Positions 16,996-27,055 are shown, numbered from the stretch's first letter. The stretch is 64,000 nucleotides of DNA from Centipeda felix (GCF_900186465.1 NZ_LT891959.1:1-64000); one strand, 5' to 3'. The notes: a model not told the origin generated them from the sequence alone. Numbers and translations: made by a program.

Positions 16996-18207
16996 ATGTT
17001 CAGCGAGCAGAATGCAAAAGCCGGGGTTACATTCCCGCAGGGATTTAAGGCAGCGGGGGTAAAGGCGGGCATCAAGAAGAGCGGCAATCTCGATGTTGCT
17101 GTGATCTATACAGAGCGGGAGGCGGCTGTTGCAGGTGTATTTACGCAGAATGCCGTTGCCGCTGCACCGGTATTCGCCTCGAAGAAGGTCGTTGCTACGG
17201 GGGCAGCGCATGCGATTGCAGCAAATGCAGGCTGTGCGAATGCCTGCACCGGTGCACAAGGGGAAAAGGATGCGCGCGCGATGCAGGAGATCACGGCGGC
17301 AGCACTCGGCTGCACGCCGGAGGACGTTCTCGTCGCCTCAACGGGTGTGATTGGCATAAATCTTCCGATGGACAAGATGGAGGCGGGACTGAAAGCCGCA
17401 GTTGCCGCACTTTCGACGGACGGCAGTGCCAGTGCGGGCAACGCCATTATCACGACGGATACCTACTCCAAGTCGTGTGCCACGGAGGTGACACTCGGCG
17501 GCAAGCAGGTACGGTTTGGTGCAATCGCAAAGGGCTCGGGGATGATTCAGCCGAATATGGCGACGATGCTCGCCTTCATCACGACAGATGCAGCGATTGA
17601 CGGCAAGCTTCTCCAAAAGGCACTCTCCGAGGTCGTTGAAATTTCGTTCAACATGATTTCGATTGATGGCGATATGAGCACGAACGATATGGCCGTTGTG
17701 CTCGCCAACGGTGCGGCAGGAAATGCGAAGATCACGGCAGAGGGGGCGGACTACGAGACATTCAAGGCAACGCTCGCAGAGATCTGCAAAGGTCTTTCAC
17801 AGCGCATCGCCTCCGACGGTGAAGGTGCAACGAAGTTCCTGACGGTTCATGTGGCGGGGACGAAGAGCTTTGCCGATGCCAAGACAATTGCGATGAGCGT
17901 GGCAAAGAGTCCGCTCGTCAAGACGGCGTTCTTCGGTGAGGATCCGAACTGGGGTCGCGTGATCTGTGCGGTCGGCTATGCAGGTGTTCCGATGAATCCC
18001 GAGACAACCGTTGTGAAGTTCGGCGGCATCCCCGTCTACGCGCACGGTGTCGGTGCAGACTACGATGAGGCAGCGCTCAAGAAGGTCATGGGCGAACATG
18101 ATATTGTGATTGACATCGACATGGGGATGGGCGCACAGGAAGCAACTGTCTGGACCTGTGATTTCTCCTATGAGTACGTCAAGATCAATGGCGAGTATCA
18201 TACCTGA
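16996..18207 (+). CDS. argJ: glutamate N-acetyltransferase / amino-acid acetyltransferase (ornithine acetyltransferase)
   Basis: ArgJ moves the acetyl group from N-acetylornithine to glutamate, making the arginine route cyclic. Bifunctional forms also use acetyl-CoA. The 403-residue proprotein has the self-cleavage site ATML, with the nucleophile Thr190 inside KGSGMIQPNMATMLAFITTD. It also shows STGVIGINLPMDK and DPNWGRVICAVGYAG. ATG 16996 is chosen over the in-frame ATG at 16981 because GGAGG lies between them. No argA or argE is seen here, which agrees with a cyclic pathway. Confidence 0.96.
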   Translation: MFSEQNAKAGVTFPQGFKAAGVKAGIKKSGNLDVAVIYTEREAAVAGVFTQNAVAAAPVFASKKVVATGAAHAIAANAGCANACTGAQGEKDARAMQEITAAALGCTPEDVLVASTGVIGINLPMDKMEAGLKAAVAALSTDGSASAGNAIITTDTYSKSCATEVTLGGKQVRFGAIAKGSGMIQPNMATMLAFITTDAAIDGKLLQKALSEVVEISFNMISIDGDMSTNDMAVVLANGAAGNAKITAEGADYETFKATLAEICKGLSQRIASDGEGATKFLTVHVAGTKSFADAKTIAMSVAKSPLVKTAFFGEDPNWGRVICAVGYAGVPMNPETTVVKFGGIPVYAHGVGADYDEAALKKVMGEHDIVIDIDMGMGAQEATVWTCDFSYEYVKINGEYHT

Positions 18208-18217
18208 GGTGAGGGCT

Positions 18218-19102
18218 ATGTATAGCGATAAGGACAAGGCAGAGATCTTGGTTGATGCCCTCCCGTACATCCAGGAGTTCTCGGGCACGACGGTCGTCAT
18301 AAAGTACGGCGGCAACGCGATGGTGAGCGATGTGCTGAAGGAAAACGTCATGCGCGACGTGGCACTGATGAAGTATGTCGGCATCCGTCCTGTCATCATC
18401 CATGGCGGGGGACCGGAGATCACGGGCTTTTTGGAAAAGGTCGGAAAGGAGTCCTCTTTCGTCGCCGGGCTCCGCGTGACGGATGAGGAGACCGTTGAGA
18501 TCGCCGAGATGGTGCTCGACGGCAAGATCAACTCGGAGATTGTCAATCTCCTGAACCAGCGCGGCGTTCGTGCCGTCGGCCTCTCGGGAAAGGATGCAGG
18601 GCTGATCCGTGCGCGCAAGAAGATGGCGACCGTATACAAGAACGATACGGTGCATGAGGTGGACATTGGCTTCGTGGGCGCAGTGGAAACAATCGATGTC
18701 TCTGTAATTGAAGATCTGCTGGATCACGGCTATGTGCCGGTTATTGCGCCAATCGGCGTAGGGATGGACGGCGAGAGCTACAACATCAACGCCGACTACG
18801 TTGCGGCGGAGATCGCAGGGGCCCTTGCGGCGGAGAAGCTGCTTCTCCTGACGGACATCGAGGGCATCTATAAAGATTTTAACGACAAGAGTTCGTTTCT
18901 CTCGACCATCCATCTGCAGGAGGCGCGCGACTACATCCGCGACGGCATCATCTCGGGCGGGATGATTCCCAAGGTAGAGGCGTGTCTGACGGCACTGGAG
19001 CGCGGCGCGGCAAAGACGCACATTATCGATGGACGTCTGCCGCACGCCATTATCCTTGAGATTTTTACGTCGACTGGTGTTGGTACACAGGTTGTACGAT
19101 AG
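18218..19102 (+). CDS. argB: acetylglutamate kinase
   Basis: ArgB phosphorylates N-acetylglutamate and is the usual feedback point of the cyclic pathway. The 294-residue amino-acid kinase shows VVIKYGGNAM, PVIIHGGGPEITGFLEKVGK, VGLSGKDAGLIRARK, NINADYVAAEIAGAL and the C-terminal GGMIPKVEACLTALERGA. The N-terminal extension (MYSDKDKAEILVDALPYIQE) is of the kind that, in arginine-sensitive hexameric ArgB, forms the mobile helix. Feedback sensitivity is therefore likely. The frame is open upstream, but ATG 18218 follows GAGGTGAGGG and lies 10 bp after argJ. Confidence 0.96.
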   Translation: MYSDKDKAEILVDALPYIQEFSGTTVVIKYGGNAMVSDVLKENVMRDVALMKYVGIRPVIIHGGGPEITGFLEKVGKESSFVAGLRVTDEETVEIAEMVLDGKINSEIVNLLNQRGVRAVGLSGKDAGLIRARKKMATVYKNDTVHEVDIGFVGAVETIDVSVIEDLLDHGYVPVIAPIGVGMDGESYNINADYVAAEIAGALAAEKLLLLTDIEGIYKDFNDKSSFLSTIHLQEARDYIRDGIISGGMIPKVEACLTALERGAAKTHIIDGRLPHAIILEIFTSTGVGTQVVR

Positions 19103-19111
19103 GGAGTATAT

Positions 19112-20317
19112 ATGAGCGAAGCAGAGAAGAAAATTTTTGAAATCGATGAGAAAGACTATCTCCCCGTATTCAATCGCTATAAAATCGTGCTCGATCATGG
19201 TGAGGGCGTTTATGTTTGGGATGTTGCGGGCAGAAAGTATCTTGACTTTCTCGGCGGCATCGCTGTCAATGTTCTCGGGCATCATTATCCGCCGCTTGTC
19301 GAGGCAATTGCATCGCAGGCGGCAAAGATCATCCATGCCTCGAACCTTTACTACACGAAGCCGCAGGCGGACGCAGCGGCAAAACTCACGGCACTCAGCG
19401 GGCTCGGCAAAGTATTCTTCTGCAACTCGGGAGCAGAGGCAAATGAGGGGGCAATAAAGATTGCACGTAAGTACGCCTGCCAAATCCATCCCGGGAAATC
19501 GCAGATTCTCACGGCGTGGGACAGTTTTCATGGTCGTACGCTTGCGACACTGACCGCGACGGGGCAGCCGAAGTATCACGAGGGTCTTGGGCCACTACCG
19601 GCAGGCTTTGACTATATCCGCTACAATGATATTGCAGATCTCAAGACGAAGATCAGCGATAAGACGGCAGCGGTCATGCTCGAGACGATTCAGGGGGAGG
19701 GTGGCGTCTATCCGCCGGAGGACAACTATTTGAAAAAAGTTCGTGCCCTCTGCGACCAGCATGGTGCGCTCCTCATCCTCGATGAGATTCAGGCGGGCAT
19801 CGGGCGCGCGGGGATGTTCTTCGCCTATGAGAAATACGGCATAAAGCCCGATATTGTGACGCTTGCAAAAGGTCTTGCTGGCGGCGTGCCGATCGGTGCC
19901 TTTGCTGTCACGAATGAAGTCGCAGCTGCGTTCCATGCAGGGGATCACGGCACGACATTTGGCGGCAACCCCCTTGCCTGTGCGGCGGCGAACGTTGTCC
20001 TCGATACAGTCCCGAAAAAGGAGTTCTTGGCACGTGTCGCGGTACTCGGCGCGTACTTCAAGCAGAAGCTCGTAGAGCTGCAGAAGAAGTATCCGGCTTT
20101 CATCGTCGACGTGCGCGGCACGGGGCTGATACTTGGCGCGGAACTCGCATCGGATGCACATGGACGTGATATTGTGAATGTGTGTCTTGAAAAGGGAATC
20201 ATCATCAATTGTACGGTGGGGAAGGTGCTGCGTTTCCTGCCGCCGCTCATCATCACCGAGCCGCAGATCGACGAGGTCGTCAGTGTTCTTGATGATGTGA
20301 TCTCGCACTATGCGTGA
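19112..20317 (+). CDS. argD: acetylornithine aminotransferase
   Basis: ArgD transfers an amino group from glutamate to N-acetylglutamate semialdehyde using PLP. The 401-residue class III aminotransferase shows FCNSGAEANEGAIKIARK, SFHGRTLATLTATGQ, LLILDEIQAGIGRAG and the PLP lysine Lys253 in TLAKGLAGGVPIGAF, then HGTTFGGNPLACAAANVVL. The start follows ATAGGGAGTATAT, 9 bp after argB. It could also serve in lysine synthesis as in enteric bacteria, which the sequence cannot decide. Confidence 0.95.
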   Translation: MSEAEKKIFEIDEKDYLPVFNRYKIVLDHGEGVYVWDVAGRKYLDFLGGIAVNVLGHHYPPLVEAIASQAAKIIHASNLYYTKPQADAAAKLTALSGLGKVFFCNSGAEANEGAIKIARKYACQIHPGKSQILTAWDSFHGRTLATLTATGQPKYHEGLGPLPAGFDYIRYNDIADLKTKISDKTAAVMLETIQGEGGVYPPEDNYLKKVRALCDQHGALLILDEIQAGIGRAGMFFAYEKYGIKPDIVTLAKGLAGGVPIGAFAVTNEVAAAFHAGDHGTTFGGNPLACAAANVVLDTVPKKEFLARVAVLGAYFKQKLVELQKKYPAFIVDVRGTGLILGAELASDAHGRDIVNVCLEKGIIINCTVGKVLRFLPPLIITEPQIDEVVSVLDDVISHYA

Positions 20318-20329
20318 TGTGCTGTTTTC

Positions 20330-20358
20330 TTTACGGCGATGCTGTAATACGATATAAT
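20330..20358 (+). promoter_or_regulatory. promoter of argFGH
   Basis: TTTACG at 20330-20335 and a perfect TATAAT at 20353-20358 are 17 bp apart. An inverted repeat CTGTA (20342-20346) and TACAG (20358-20362) brackets the -10 box and may be an operator. Confidence 0.65.
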
Positions 20359-20378
20359 ACAGAAATGGGAGGGGTTAT

Positions 20379-21314
20379 ATGCTGAAAGGGAAGGACTTAT
20401 TGTCCATTCATGAACTCAGTCGAGATGAGGTCGAGGAGATTCTCTCCCTCGCGCAAGAGCTCAAGGAAAAGCAGAAGGCGGGGATACCGCACCGCCTTCT
20501 GGAGGGCAAGTCGCTCGGCATGATCTTTGAGAAGTCCTCAACGCGGACACGCGTGTCCTTCGAGGTGGGGATGTATCAGCTTGGCGGCCAGGCACTGTTC
20601 CTCAGCAGCCGTGATCTGCAGCTCGGGCGCGGTGAGCCGATCAAGGATACGGCGCGCGTGCTCTCACGCTACCTTGACGGAATTATGATCCGTACGTATG
20701 GACATGACCGTATCGAGGAACTTGCGGAGTGGGCGGATGTTCCCGTGATCAACGCGCTCAGTGACCTCCTGCATCCGTGCCAGGCGCTTACCGATCTCCT
20801 CACGATCCGTGAGTATAAGGGCAAGAATCTCACGGGGCTGAAGATGGCATACGTTGGCGACGGAAATAATATGACGCACTCGCTTATGTATGCGGCGGCA
20901 AAGGTCGGCATGAACTTCGCGGCAGCGACCCCCGAGGGATATGAGCCGAATGCCGAAGTTGTGGCAAACGCCAAGGCTGATGCTGCAGCGACGGGTGCGA
21001 CTGTTACGATCACGCACAATCCGATGGAAGCGGTTGTGGGCGCAGATGTCATCGTCACGGACACGTGGGCGAGCATGGGCCAGGAGGCGGAGCACGACGC
21101 ACGCACAGCGGTATTCCGGCCCTATCAGGTGAATTGGGAGCTCGTTGCCGAGTCGGGCGATGCGCGCTGCATCGTTATGCACTGTCTGCCCGCCTACCGA
21201 GGAGAGGAGATCGCGGAGGATGTCTTTGAAGAATTTGCCGATGTGATCTTTGACGAGGCGGAGAACCGTCTCCATGTTCAGAAGGCAATCATGGCACTCA
21301 CCATGGGAAATTAA
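20379..21314 (+). CDS. argF: ornithine carbamoyltransferase, anabolic
   Basis: ArgF joins carbamoyl phosphate and ornithine to citrulline. The 311-residue protein has the carbamoyl-phosphate loop [25 protein letters not shown] and the ornithine-binding motif [12 protein letters not shown]. Length is typical of the trimeric enzyme. It has its own promoter and follows argD by 61 bp. It directly precedes argG and argH, which favours a biosynthetic rather than degradative role. Confidence 0.97.
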   Translation: MLKGKDLLSIHELSRDEVEEILSLAQELKEKQKAGIPHRLLEGKSLGMIFEKSSTRTRVSFEVGMYQLGGQALFLSSRDLQLGRGEPIKDTARVLSRYLDGIMIRTYGHDRIEELAEWADVPVINALSDLLHPCQALTDLLTIREYKGKNLTGLKMAYVGDGNNMTHSLMYAAAKVGMNFAAATPEGYEPNAEVVANAKADAAATGATVTITHNPMEAVVGADVIVTDTWASMGQEAEHDARTAVFRPYQVNWELVAESGDARCIVMHCLPAYRGEEIAEDVFEEFADVIFDEAENRLHVQKAIMALTMGN

Positions 21315-21328
21315 GGAGTTGTTTTATT

Positions 21329-22540
21329 ATGGCTAAACAGATCAAAAAAGTCGTTCTTGCCTATTCCGGCGGTCTTGATACGTCGGTGATCATTCCTTGG
21401 CTGAAAGAGCACTATGATGGCTGTGAGGTTATCGCTGCCTGTGCCGATGTCGGACAGGGCGATGAGCTGAGTGTCGTTCACGACAAAGCACTCGCCTCTG
21501 GTGCATCGAAGGTGTTCATCGTCGATCTTACGAAGGAGTTCCTTGAGGAGTATGTCTGGCCGACACTGAAGGCTGGTGCGGTCTACGAGGGCAAGTATCT
21601 GCTCGGTACCTCCTTTGCCCGCCCTGTGATTGCCAAGGCACTCGTTGACATCGCGAAGCGTGAGGGGGCGGATGCCATTGCTCACGGCGCGACAGGCAAG
21701 GGCAACGATCAGGTGCGCTTTGAGCTGACGGTCAAGGCACTTGCTCCCAATCTCCAGATCATCGCACCGTGGCGTGAATGGGATCTTGACTCGCGTACGG
21801 CAGAGATCGCCTATGCGAAGAAACACGGAATCCCTGTCGCGACGGAGAATAAGACGTACAGCATGGACCGCAACATCTGGCATCTCTCGCATGAGGGCTC
21901 AGACCTCGAGGATCCTGCGAACGAACCGAAGAACTCCATGTTCCTCATCTCCTGTGCGCCTGAGGATGCACCGGATGCGCCGGAGTATGTCTCCATTTCC
22001 TTTGAGAAAGGGATCCCCGTCGCTGTCAACGGTGAGAAGATGGGGGCAGTCGAATTGCTGACGAAACTCAATGAGGTCGGTGCACGCAATGGTGTCGGCA
22101 TTGTCGATATCTGCGAGAACCGCCTCGTCGGCATGAAGTCGCGCGGTGTCTATGAGAACCCGGGCGGATCGATTCTCTACTATGCGCATCGTGAGCTGGA
22201 ATACCTCTGCCTCGACCGCTCTACCTTCCACTACAAGGAGGGACTTGCCATCCGTTATGGCGAGCTGGTCTATGACGGCATGTGGTTCTGTCAGCTGCGC
22301 GAGGCACTCGCCGCCTTCGTGGACAGCACGCAGGAGACCGTGACGGGTGAGGTACGCCTGAAGCTCTACAAGGGCAACATCATCTCTGCCGGTGCGAAGT
22401 CTCCATACTCCCTCTATAGTCAGGAGTTCGTTACCTTCGAACATGATGACGTTTACGATCAGGCGGATGCAACGGGCTTTATCAACCTCTTCGGCCTGCC
22501 GCTCAAGGTGCGTGCACTCATGCAGGAGGGGCAGAAATAA
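21329..22540 (+). CDS. argG: argininosuccinate synthase
   Basis: ArgG condenses citrulline and aspartate with ATP. The 403-residue protein has the PP-loop [15 protein letters not shown], the [14 protein letters not shown] stretch and [13 protein letters not shown]. The C-terminal tetramer-forming part contains [18 protein letters not shown]. The start follows TTAAGGAGTTGT. Its stop shares a base with the argH start (TAATG), so the two are coupled. Confidence 0.98.
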   Translation: MAKQIKKVVLAYSGGLDTSVIIPWLKEHYDGCEVIAACADVGQGDELSVVHDKALASGASKVFIVDLTKEFLEEYVWPTLKAGAVYEGKYLLGTSFARPVIAKALVDIAKREGADAIAHGATGKGNDQVRFELTVKALAPNLQIIAPWREWDLDSRTAEIAYAKKHGIPVATENKTYSMDRNIWHLSHEGSDLEDPANEPKNSMFLISCAPEDAPDAPEYVSISFEKGIPVAVNGEKMGAVELLTKLNEVGARNGVGIVDICENRLVGMKSRGVYENPGGSILYYAHRELEYLCLDRSTFHYKEGLAIRYGELVYDGMWFCQLREALAAFVDSTQETVTGEVRLKLYKGNIISAGAKSPYSLYSQEFVTFEHDDVYDQADATGFINLFGLPLKVRALMQEGQK

Positions 22541-23967
22541 TGAGCGAAAAGCTCTGGGGCGGCCGCTTCTCCAAGACGACCGATGAGATGATCAATGAGT
22601 TTCAGGCATCCATCGGATTTGACCGCCGTATGTACCGCGAGGATATTGCGGGATCTCTTGCCCATGCTGCCATGCTCGCCAAGGTCGGCATTCTCTCAGA
22701 GGAGGATCACGCGGCAATCGAGAAGGGGCTGAAGGACATCCTTGCTCAGATCGAGCACGGAGATTTTGATTTCAGTGTAGCACTTGAAGATATTCACATG
22801 AATATCGAAAAGCGTCTCACGGACGCAATCGGCGATGCGGGCAGCCGCCTGCACACGGCACGCAGCCGCAACGATCAGGTGGCACTCGATACGCATCTCT
22901 TTGTACGCCATGCTGTCGTGGACGTGATGGCACATATTCGCGCGCTGCAGCAGGCCCTCACGGAGTCCGCCGCACAGTATCGGGATGTGATTATGCCAGG
23001 CTATACGCATCTCCAGCGTGCGCAGCCCATCCTCTTTTCCCACCATCTCATGGCGTATTTTGGAATGCTCGCACGCGACTTTGAGCGGTTTCAGGGCGTC
23101 TATGCGCGTACGGATATCATGCCGCTCGGTGCCGGAGCACTTGCGGGGACGACACTGCCGATCGATCGACAGTTCGTGGCACAGCGGCTGCACTTCGAAC
23201 GCATCTACACAAATAGTCTGGATGCTGTCAGCGACCGTGACTATATCATCGAGTTCCTCTCTGCCGCATCAATTCTCATGGTGCATCTCTCGCGCCTCTC
23301 AGAGGAGATCATCCTCTGGTGCTCACGAGAGTTCTCGTTTGTCGAGTTGGACGACGCGCACTGTACGGGATCGTCGATGATGCCGCAGAAGAAAAATCCT
23401 GATGTCTCCGAGCTTGTGCGTGGAAAGACCGGCCGCGTTGTCGGACATCTCATGGCGATACTCATGGCGGTCAAGGGGCTTCCTCTTGCCTATAACAAGG
23501 ACTTGCAGGAGGATAAGGAGGGGCTGTTTGACACCATCGACACGGTGAAATTCAGCCTTGCGGTATATGCACAGTTGATACGGGGCATGAAACTGCGTGA
23601 GGACGTCATGCGTCATGCGGTCGAAGCGGACTACTCGAATGCCACGGATCTCGCGGACTACCTTGTGCGCAAGGGATTGCCGTTCCGTAAGGCACACGCC
23701 GTCGCGGGGCAGGCAGTAGCACAGTGCATCGCACGCGGGATCTATCTCGCGGATCTGCCGATCGCGGACTATCAGCAGCTCTCACCGCTCTTTGCGGAGG
23801 ATATCTATGATGCCATTTCTCCTGAGACTTGCGTTTCCTGCCGCAACTCTTACGGCGGTACATCGTACGAGCAGGCAGAAATGCAGCTTGAGGCTGCGAA
23901 AAACCTCATGACGGAGGAGAAGCGCATCGTCTCCGTACTGACGGAAAAACAGAATATATTGTCGTAA
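22540..23967 (+). CDS. argH: argininosuccinate lyase
   Basis: ArgH splits argininosuccinate into arginine and fumarate. The 475-residue protein of the fumarase superfamily starts EKLWGGRFSKTTDEM. It has LHTARSRNDQVALDTHLFVR, the MPGYTHLQRAQPILFSHHL stretch, and the superfamily signature GSSMMPQKKNPDVSELVRG with the catalytic serine. A terminator follows the stop, closing the arginine block. Confidence 0.98.
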   Translation: MSEKLWGGRFSKTTDEMINEFQASIGFDRRMYREDIAGSLAHAAMLAKVGILSEEDHAAIEKGLKDILAQIEHGDFDFSVALEDIHMNIEKRLTDAIGDAGSRLHTARSRNDQVALDTHLFVRHAVVDVMAHIRALQQALTESAAQYRDVIMPGYTHLQRAQPILFSHHLMAYFGMLARDFERFQGVYARTDIMPLGAGALAGTTLPIDRQFVAQRLHFERIYTNSLDAVSDRDYIIEFLSAASILMVHLSRLSEEIILWCSREFSFVELDDAHCTGSSMMPQKKNPDVSELVRGKTGRVVGHLMAILMAVKGLPLAYNKDLQEDKEGLFDTIDTVKFSLAVYAQLIRGMKLREDVMRHAVEADYSNATDLADYLVRKGLPFRKAHAVAGQAVAQCIARGIYLADLPIADYQQLSPLFAEDIYDAISPETCVSCRNSYGGTSYEQAEMQLEAAKNLMTEEKRIVSVLTEKQNILS

Positions 23968-23977
23968 TTTCAATGAG

Positions 23978-24019
23978 AAGGACTTGCTGATTGTTTTTTT
24001 ATCAGCAAGTCCTTAAATT
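23978..24019 (+). terminator. terminator of the arginine block
   Basis: AAGGACTTGCTGAT (23978-23991) pairs perfectly with ATCAGCAAGTCCTT (24001-24014), with a T-rich loop and AAATTTTA after it. Confidence 0.85.
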
Positions 24020-24023
24020 TTAT

Positions 24024-24052
24024 TTGCATTGTCACTGTACAGATGGTACAAT
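24024..24052 (+). promoter_or_regulatory. promoter of rnj
   Basis: TTGCAT at 24024-24029 and TACAAT at 24047-24052 are exactly 17 bp apart, with a TG dinucleotide before the -10. The implied leader is about 220 nt long. Confidence 0.7.
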
Positions 24053-24059
24053 AGCACCA

Positions 24060-24279
24060 AGTGACTGGATCGGATTATTTTTTTGCGATTTTCGTATTTG
24101 CTGTGCGGACGTATTTTCACGGCAATGACATCGAAAATGGCTCTTTTCCGTATAGCGACAGGCGTATAGGACGTGTGGTCGCTGTGTTTTCGTGCGGATG
24201 AATTCTGATTTCATGATCGAAAGACTGAGAAAAATATAGGAAGGGGATTTTTCCCGAAGGATTTATGGAGGTGTGTTTT
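24060..24279 (+). promoter_or_regulatory. long untranslated leader of rnj, no known riboswitch recognised
   Basis: From the predicted start of transcription to the rnj start there are about 220 nt without a plausible gene. The stretch has a short GGGGAT...TTCCC hairpin near 24243-24255 and several T-runs. I recognise no riboswitch or T-box core. Confidence 0.4.
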
Positions 24280-25968
24280 TTGTCGTTCAATCGTAATGGC
24301 AACCATGGAAAAGGCGGACAAAAGGTACAGGTTATCCCGTTGGGCGGATTGGGTGAGATCGGAAAGAATATGACGGCCATCCGCGTGGATGATGAAATCC
24401 TCGTGGTAGACTCTGGGCTGATGTTCCCGGAGGAAGATATGCTGGGGATTGATCTTGTTATCCCGGATATTACCTATCTCATCGAGAACCGTGATATGGT
24501 CAAAGCAATCGTGCTGACGCACGGACATGAGGATCATATCGGTGCTCTCCCGTATGTGATGAAGCAGATTCCGTGCCCCGTGTATGGTACACGTCTGACG
24601 CTCGGCATACTGGAGGGACGCCTGAAGGAGAATGGGGTAGACTCGACCAATCTGCACTCCGTCATGGCGGGGGACATCATCAATATTGGCTGTTTCAGCG
24701 TCGGATTTATCCGCGTGAACCACTCCATTCCCGATGCGGTCGGACTTTCGATCAAGACCCCTGTAGGAATGATCGTCCATACGGGCGACTTCAAACTCGA
24801 CTATACGCCGGTAGATGGGCAGATGACGGATTTCCGCCGTTTCTCCGATCTTGGCAATAAGGGTGTGCTCCTTCTGCTCGCCGACAGTACGAACGCCGAG
24901 CGCGAGGGACATACGGCAAGTGAACGTACGGTGGGAGCCGCGTTTGATAAGGCGTTCCACAATGTGCGTGGGCGCATTATTGTCGCCACATTTTCCTCGA
25001 ATGTGCACCGCATTCAGCAGGTCATTGATACGGCGGTCAAGTACAAGCGGCGCGTTGCCGTTCTCGGACGCAGTATGGAAAACGTCGTCGGTATCTCACT
25101 TGAGCTTGGCTATCTGACTGCTCCTGAGGGGACGATCATCGGTATCGATGAGGTCAATAACTACCGTCCGGAACAGATCGTCATCGTGACAACGGGCAGT
25201 CAGGGTGAGCCGATGTCTGCACTCTCACGCATGGCTGCATCCGATCATCGTAAAATCACGATTGTACCGGGCGATACAGTCATTATCTCGGCAACGCCGA
25301 TCCCGGGGAATGAGAAGCTGGTCTCCAAGACGGTGGATAATCTGATGAAGCTCGGTGCAAACGTCATCTATGGGCGCGATAAAGGGATCCATGTCTCAGG
25401 GCATGGCAGCCGTGAGGAACTGAAGCTGATGCACAACCTCGTACGACCGAAGTTCTTCATGCCCGTACACGGTGAGTATCATCATCTCGTTCAGCATGCA
25501 GGTCTTGCCCGCGAGCTCGGAATGCCGAAGGAAAATATCTTCATCAGTGAGAACGGGCAGGTGCTCGAGTTTACGAAGGAGAAAGGCCAGGTTGTCGGGC
25601 GCGTGCAGTCTGGCATGGTTATGGTCGATGGCCTTGGCGTCGGCGATGTCGGCAACATTGTTCTGCGGGATCGCCGTCAGCTCTCACAGGATGGCATCCT
25701 CATCGTTGTTGTGGCAATGAACCGTCAGAGCAATCGTGTTGTTTCGGGGCCTGACATCGTCTCGCGTGGCTTTGTCTACGTACGCGAGTCGGAAGCCCTG
25801 ATGGATGAGGCACGAGCTCGTGTTCAGCAGGCGCTTGACCGCTGTGAGGACGAGAATGTGCGTGAGTGGTCGGCGATCAAGTCGAATGTACGCGATGCGC
25901 TCAGCCGTTATCTCTTTGATAAGACGCGCCGCCGTCCGATGATCCTCCCGATCATTATGGATGTTTAA
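24280..25968 (+). CDS. rnj: ribonuclease J
   Basis: RNase J is a metallo-beta-lactamase nuclease with 5'-3' exonuclease and endonuclease action on mRNA and rRNA precursors. The 562-residue protein has the zinc motif HGHEDH at residues 81-86, HTGDFKLDYTP in the lactamase domain and a beta-CASP domain (ATFSSNVHRIQQVIDTA, HVSGHGSREELKLM). It then has FFMPVHGEYHHLVQHA and a C-terminal domain. TTG 24280 is preferred to the ATG at 24265 because the GGAGG site begins inside that ATG. The long leader may be a control region. Confidence 0.93.
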   Translation: MSFNRNGNHGKGGQKVQVIPLGGLGEIGKNMTAIRVDDEILVVDSGLMFPEEDMLGIDLVIPDITYLIENRDMVKAIVLTHGHEDHIGALPYVMKQIPCPVYGTRLTLGILEGRLKENGVDSTNLHSVMAGDIINIGCFSVGFIRVNHSIPDAVGLSIKTPVGMIVHTGDFKLDYTPVDGQMTDFRRFSDLGNKGVLLLLADSTNAEREGHTASERTVGAAFDKAFHNVRGRIIVATFSSNVHRIQQVIDTAVKYKRRVAVLGRSMENVVGISLELGYLTAPEGTIIGIDEVNNYRPEQIVIVTTGSQGEPMSALSRMAASDHRKITIVPGDTVIISATPIPGNEKLVSKTVDNLMKLGANVIYGRDKGIHVSGHGSREELKLMHNLVRPKFFMPVHGEYHHLVQHAGLARELGMPKENIFISENGQVLEFTKEKGQVVGRVQSGMVMVDGLGVGDVGNIVLRDRRQLSQDGILIVVVAMNRQSNRVVSGPDIVSRGFVYVRESEALMDEARARVQQALDRCEDENVREWSAIKSNVRDALSRYLFDKTRRRPMILPIIMDV

Positions 25969-25980
25969 TATCTATTATAT

Positions 25981-26024
25981 GGGGTTGTTATGCGAAGAAG
26001 CGAACTTCGTATAACGGCCCCATT
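25981..26024 (+). terminator. terminator after rnj
   Basis: GGGGTTGTTATGCGAAG (25981-25997) pairs with CTTCGTATAACGGCCCC over 17 positions with some G-U pairs. The T-run is short. Confidence 0.65.
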
Positions 26025-26128
26025 TGCGTATTTCTTTCAACACCCCCTCATGTCTGAGCTGTGATTGGTATCGTGTGTAATAGAGATTTCATTCGCTAAT
26101 ATTTTGATGATATTGCTGTATTGGCAGC

Positions 26129-26157
26129 TTGCAGTTGTTCACAAAATGAGATAGAAT
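26129..26157 (+). promoter_or_regulatory. promoter of the transketolase pair
   Basis: TTGCAG at 26129-26134 and TAGAAT at 26152-26157 are 17 bp apart. Confidence 0.5.
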
Positions 26158-26201
26158 AATCGTGGTTTATCGTCTTTTTGATGTGGATGAGGAGGAGTTT
26201 T

Positions 26202-27053
26202 ATGACGGCGGCTGAACAGAAAGAGCTGCGGCTCTTTGCGGTAAAGGTGCGCGAGGGGATTCTGCGCGGCACGCATGCGGCGAAAAGTGGACATCCGGGT
26301 GGATCACTTTCGTCAGCGGATTATTTCACCTATCTCTACAAGAAGGAAATTCGTGTCGATCCGAAAAATCCGCATGATCCAAACCGCGACCGCTTCGTTC
26401 TTTCCAAGGGACACGTTGCACCGGGGCTCTATGCGACACTGGCGAACTGTGGATTTTTCCCCGTGGAGGAACTGCTGACCCTCCGTCATATCGGCTCGCG
26501 CCTGCAGGGACATCCGAATATGAACCTCACGCCCGGCATCGATATGTCTACAGGCTCTCTTGGTCAGGGACTTTCGACGGCTGCGGGCATGGCCAAGGGC
26601 GCGAAGTATCTTGGCAAGGATATCAACGTCTACACGCTGCTCGGCGACGGCGAGCTTGCCGAAGGACAGATCTGGGAGGCGACGATGTTCGCCGCGCACT
26701 ATGGGCTCGACAATCTCTGCATCGCTGTGGATGTCAACGGACTTCAGATCGACGGAAAAACAGCAGATGTCATGAATAGCGCCCCCGTAGATAAGAAATT
26801 CGAGGCGTTCGGCTGTGCCGTTCAGTGGATTGATGGACATGATTTCACTGCTCTTGCATCGGCTTTCCACACCTTCCATGAGAATCAGGGCCGCAAGAAA
26901 CCAACGGTGATTCTGATGAAGACGGTCAAGGGCAAGGATGTCTCCTTTATGGAGAATCAGGCGGGCTGGCATGGCAAAGCGCCCAATGATGCCGAACTTG
27001 CTCGGGGGCTGGAGGACTTGGCTGCGGTTCGAAAGAGCATCGAGGAGGCATGA
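26202..27053 (+). CDS. transketolase, N-terminal (thiamine diphosphate) subunit
   Basis: This is the N-terminal half of a split transketolase, which moves two-carbon units between sugar phosphates in the pentose phosphate pathway. The 283-residue protein has AAKSGHPGGSLSSADYFTYL, the SKGHVAPGLYATLANCGF region, and the TPP/magnesium motif GDGELAEGQIWEATMFA with a downstream VDVNGLQIDG. ATG 26202 follows GAGGAGGAG and is chosen over an upstream in-frame ATG at 26178. The stop overlaps the next gene. Splitting into two subunits is common in Firmicutes and archaea. Confidence 0.95.
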   Translation: MTAAEQKELRLFAVKVREGILRGTHAAKSGHPGGSLSSADYFTYLYKKEIRVDPKNPHDPNRDRFVLSKGHVAPGLYATLANCGFFPVEELLTLRHIGSRLQGHPNMNLTPGIDMSTGSLGQGLSTAAGMAKGAKYLGKDINVYTLLGDGELAEGQIWEATMFAAHYGLDNLCIAVDVNGLQIDGKTADVMNSAPVDKKFEAFGCAVQWIDGHDFTALASAFHTFHENQGRKKPTVILMKTVKGKDVSFMENQAGWHGKAPNDAELARGLEDLAAVRKSIEEA

Positions 27054-27055
27054 GC

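Noticed and set aside
18185-19579. Minus-strand open frame of 464 codons over argB and argD
   Set aside because: It is a shadow of the sense genes by the same criteria; similar frames at 9820-11061 and 14540-15625 were rejected for the same reason.
26178-26201. Upstream in-frame ATG for the transketolase subunit
   Set aside because: The extra residues are not family-like and the GAGGAGGAG site lies downstream of it, directing the ribosome to 26202.
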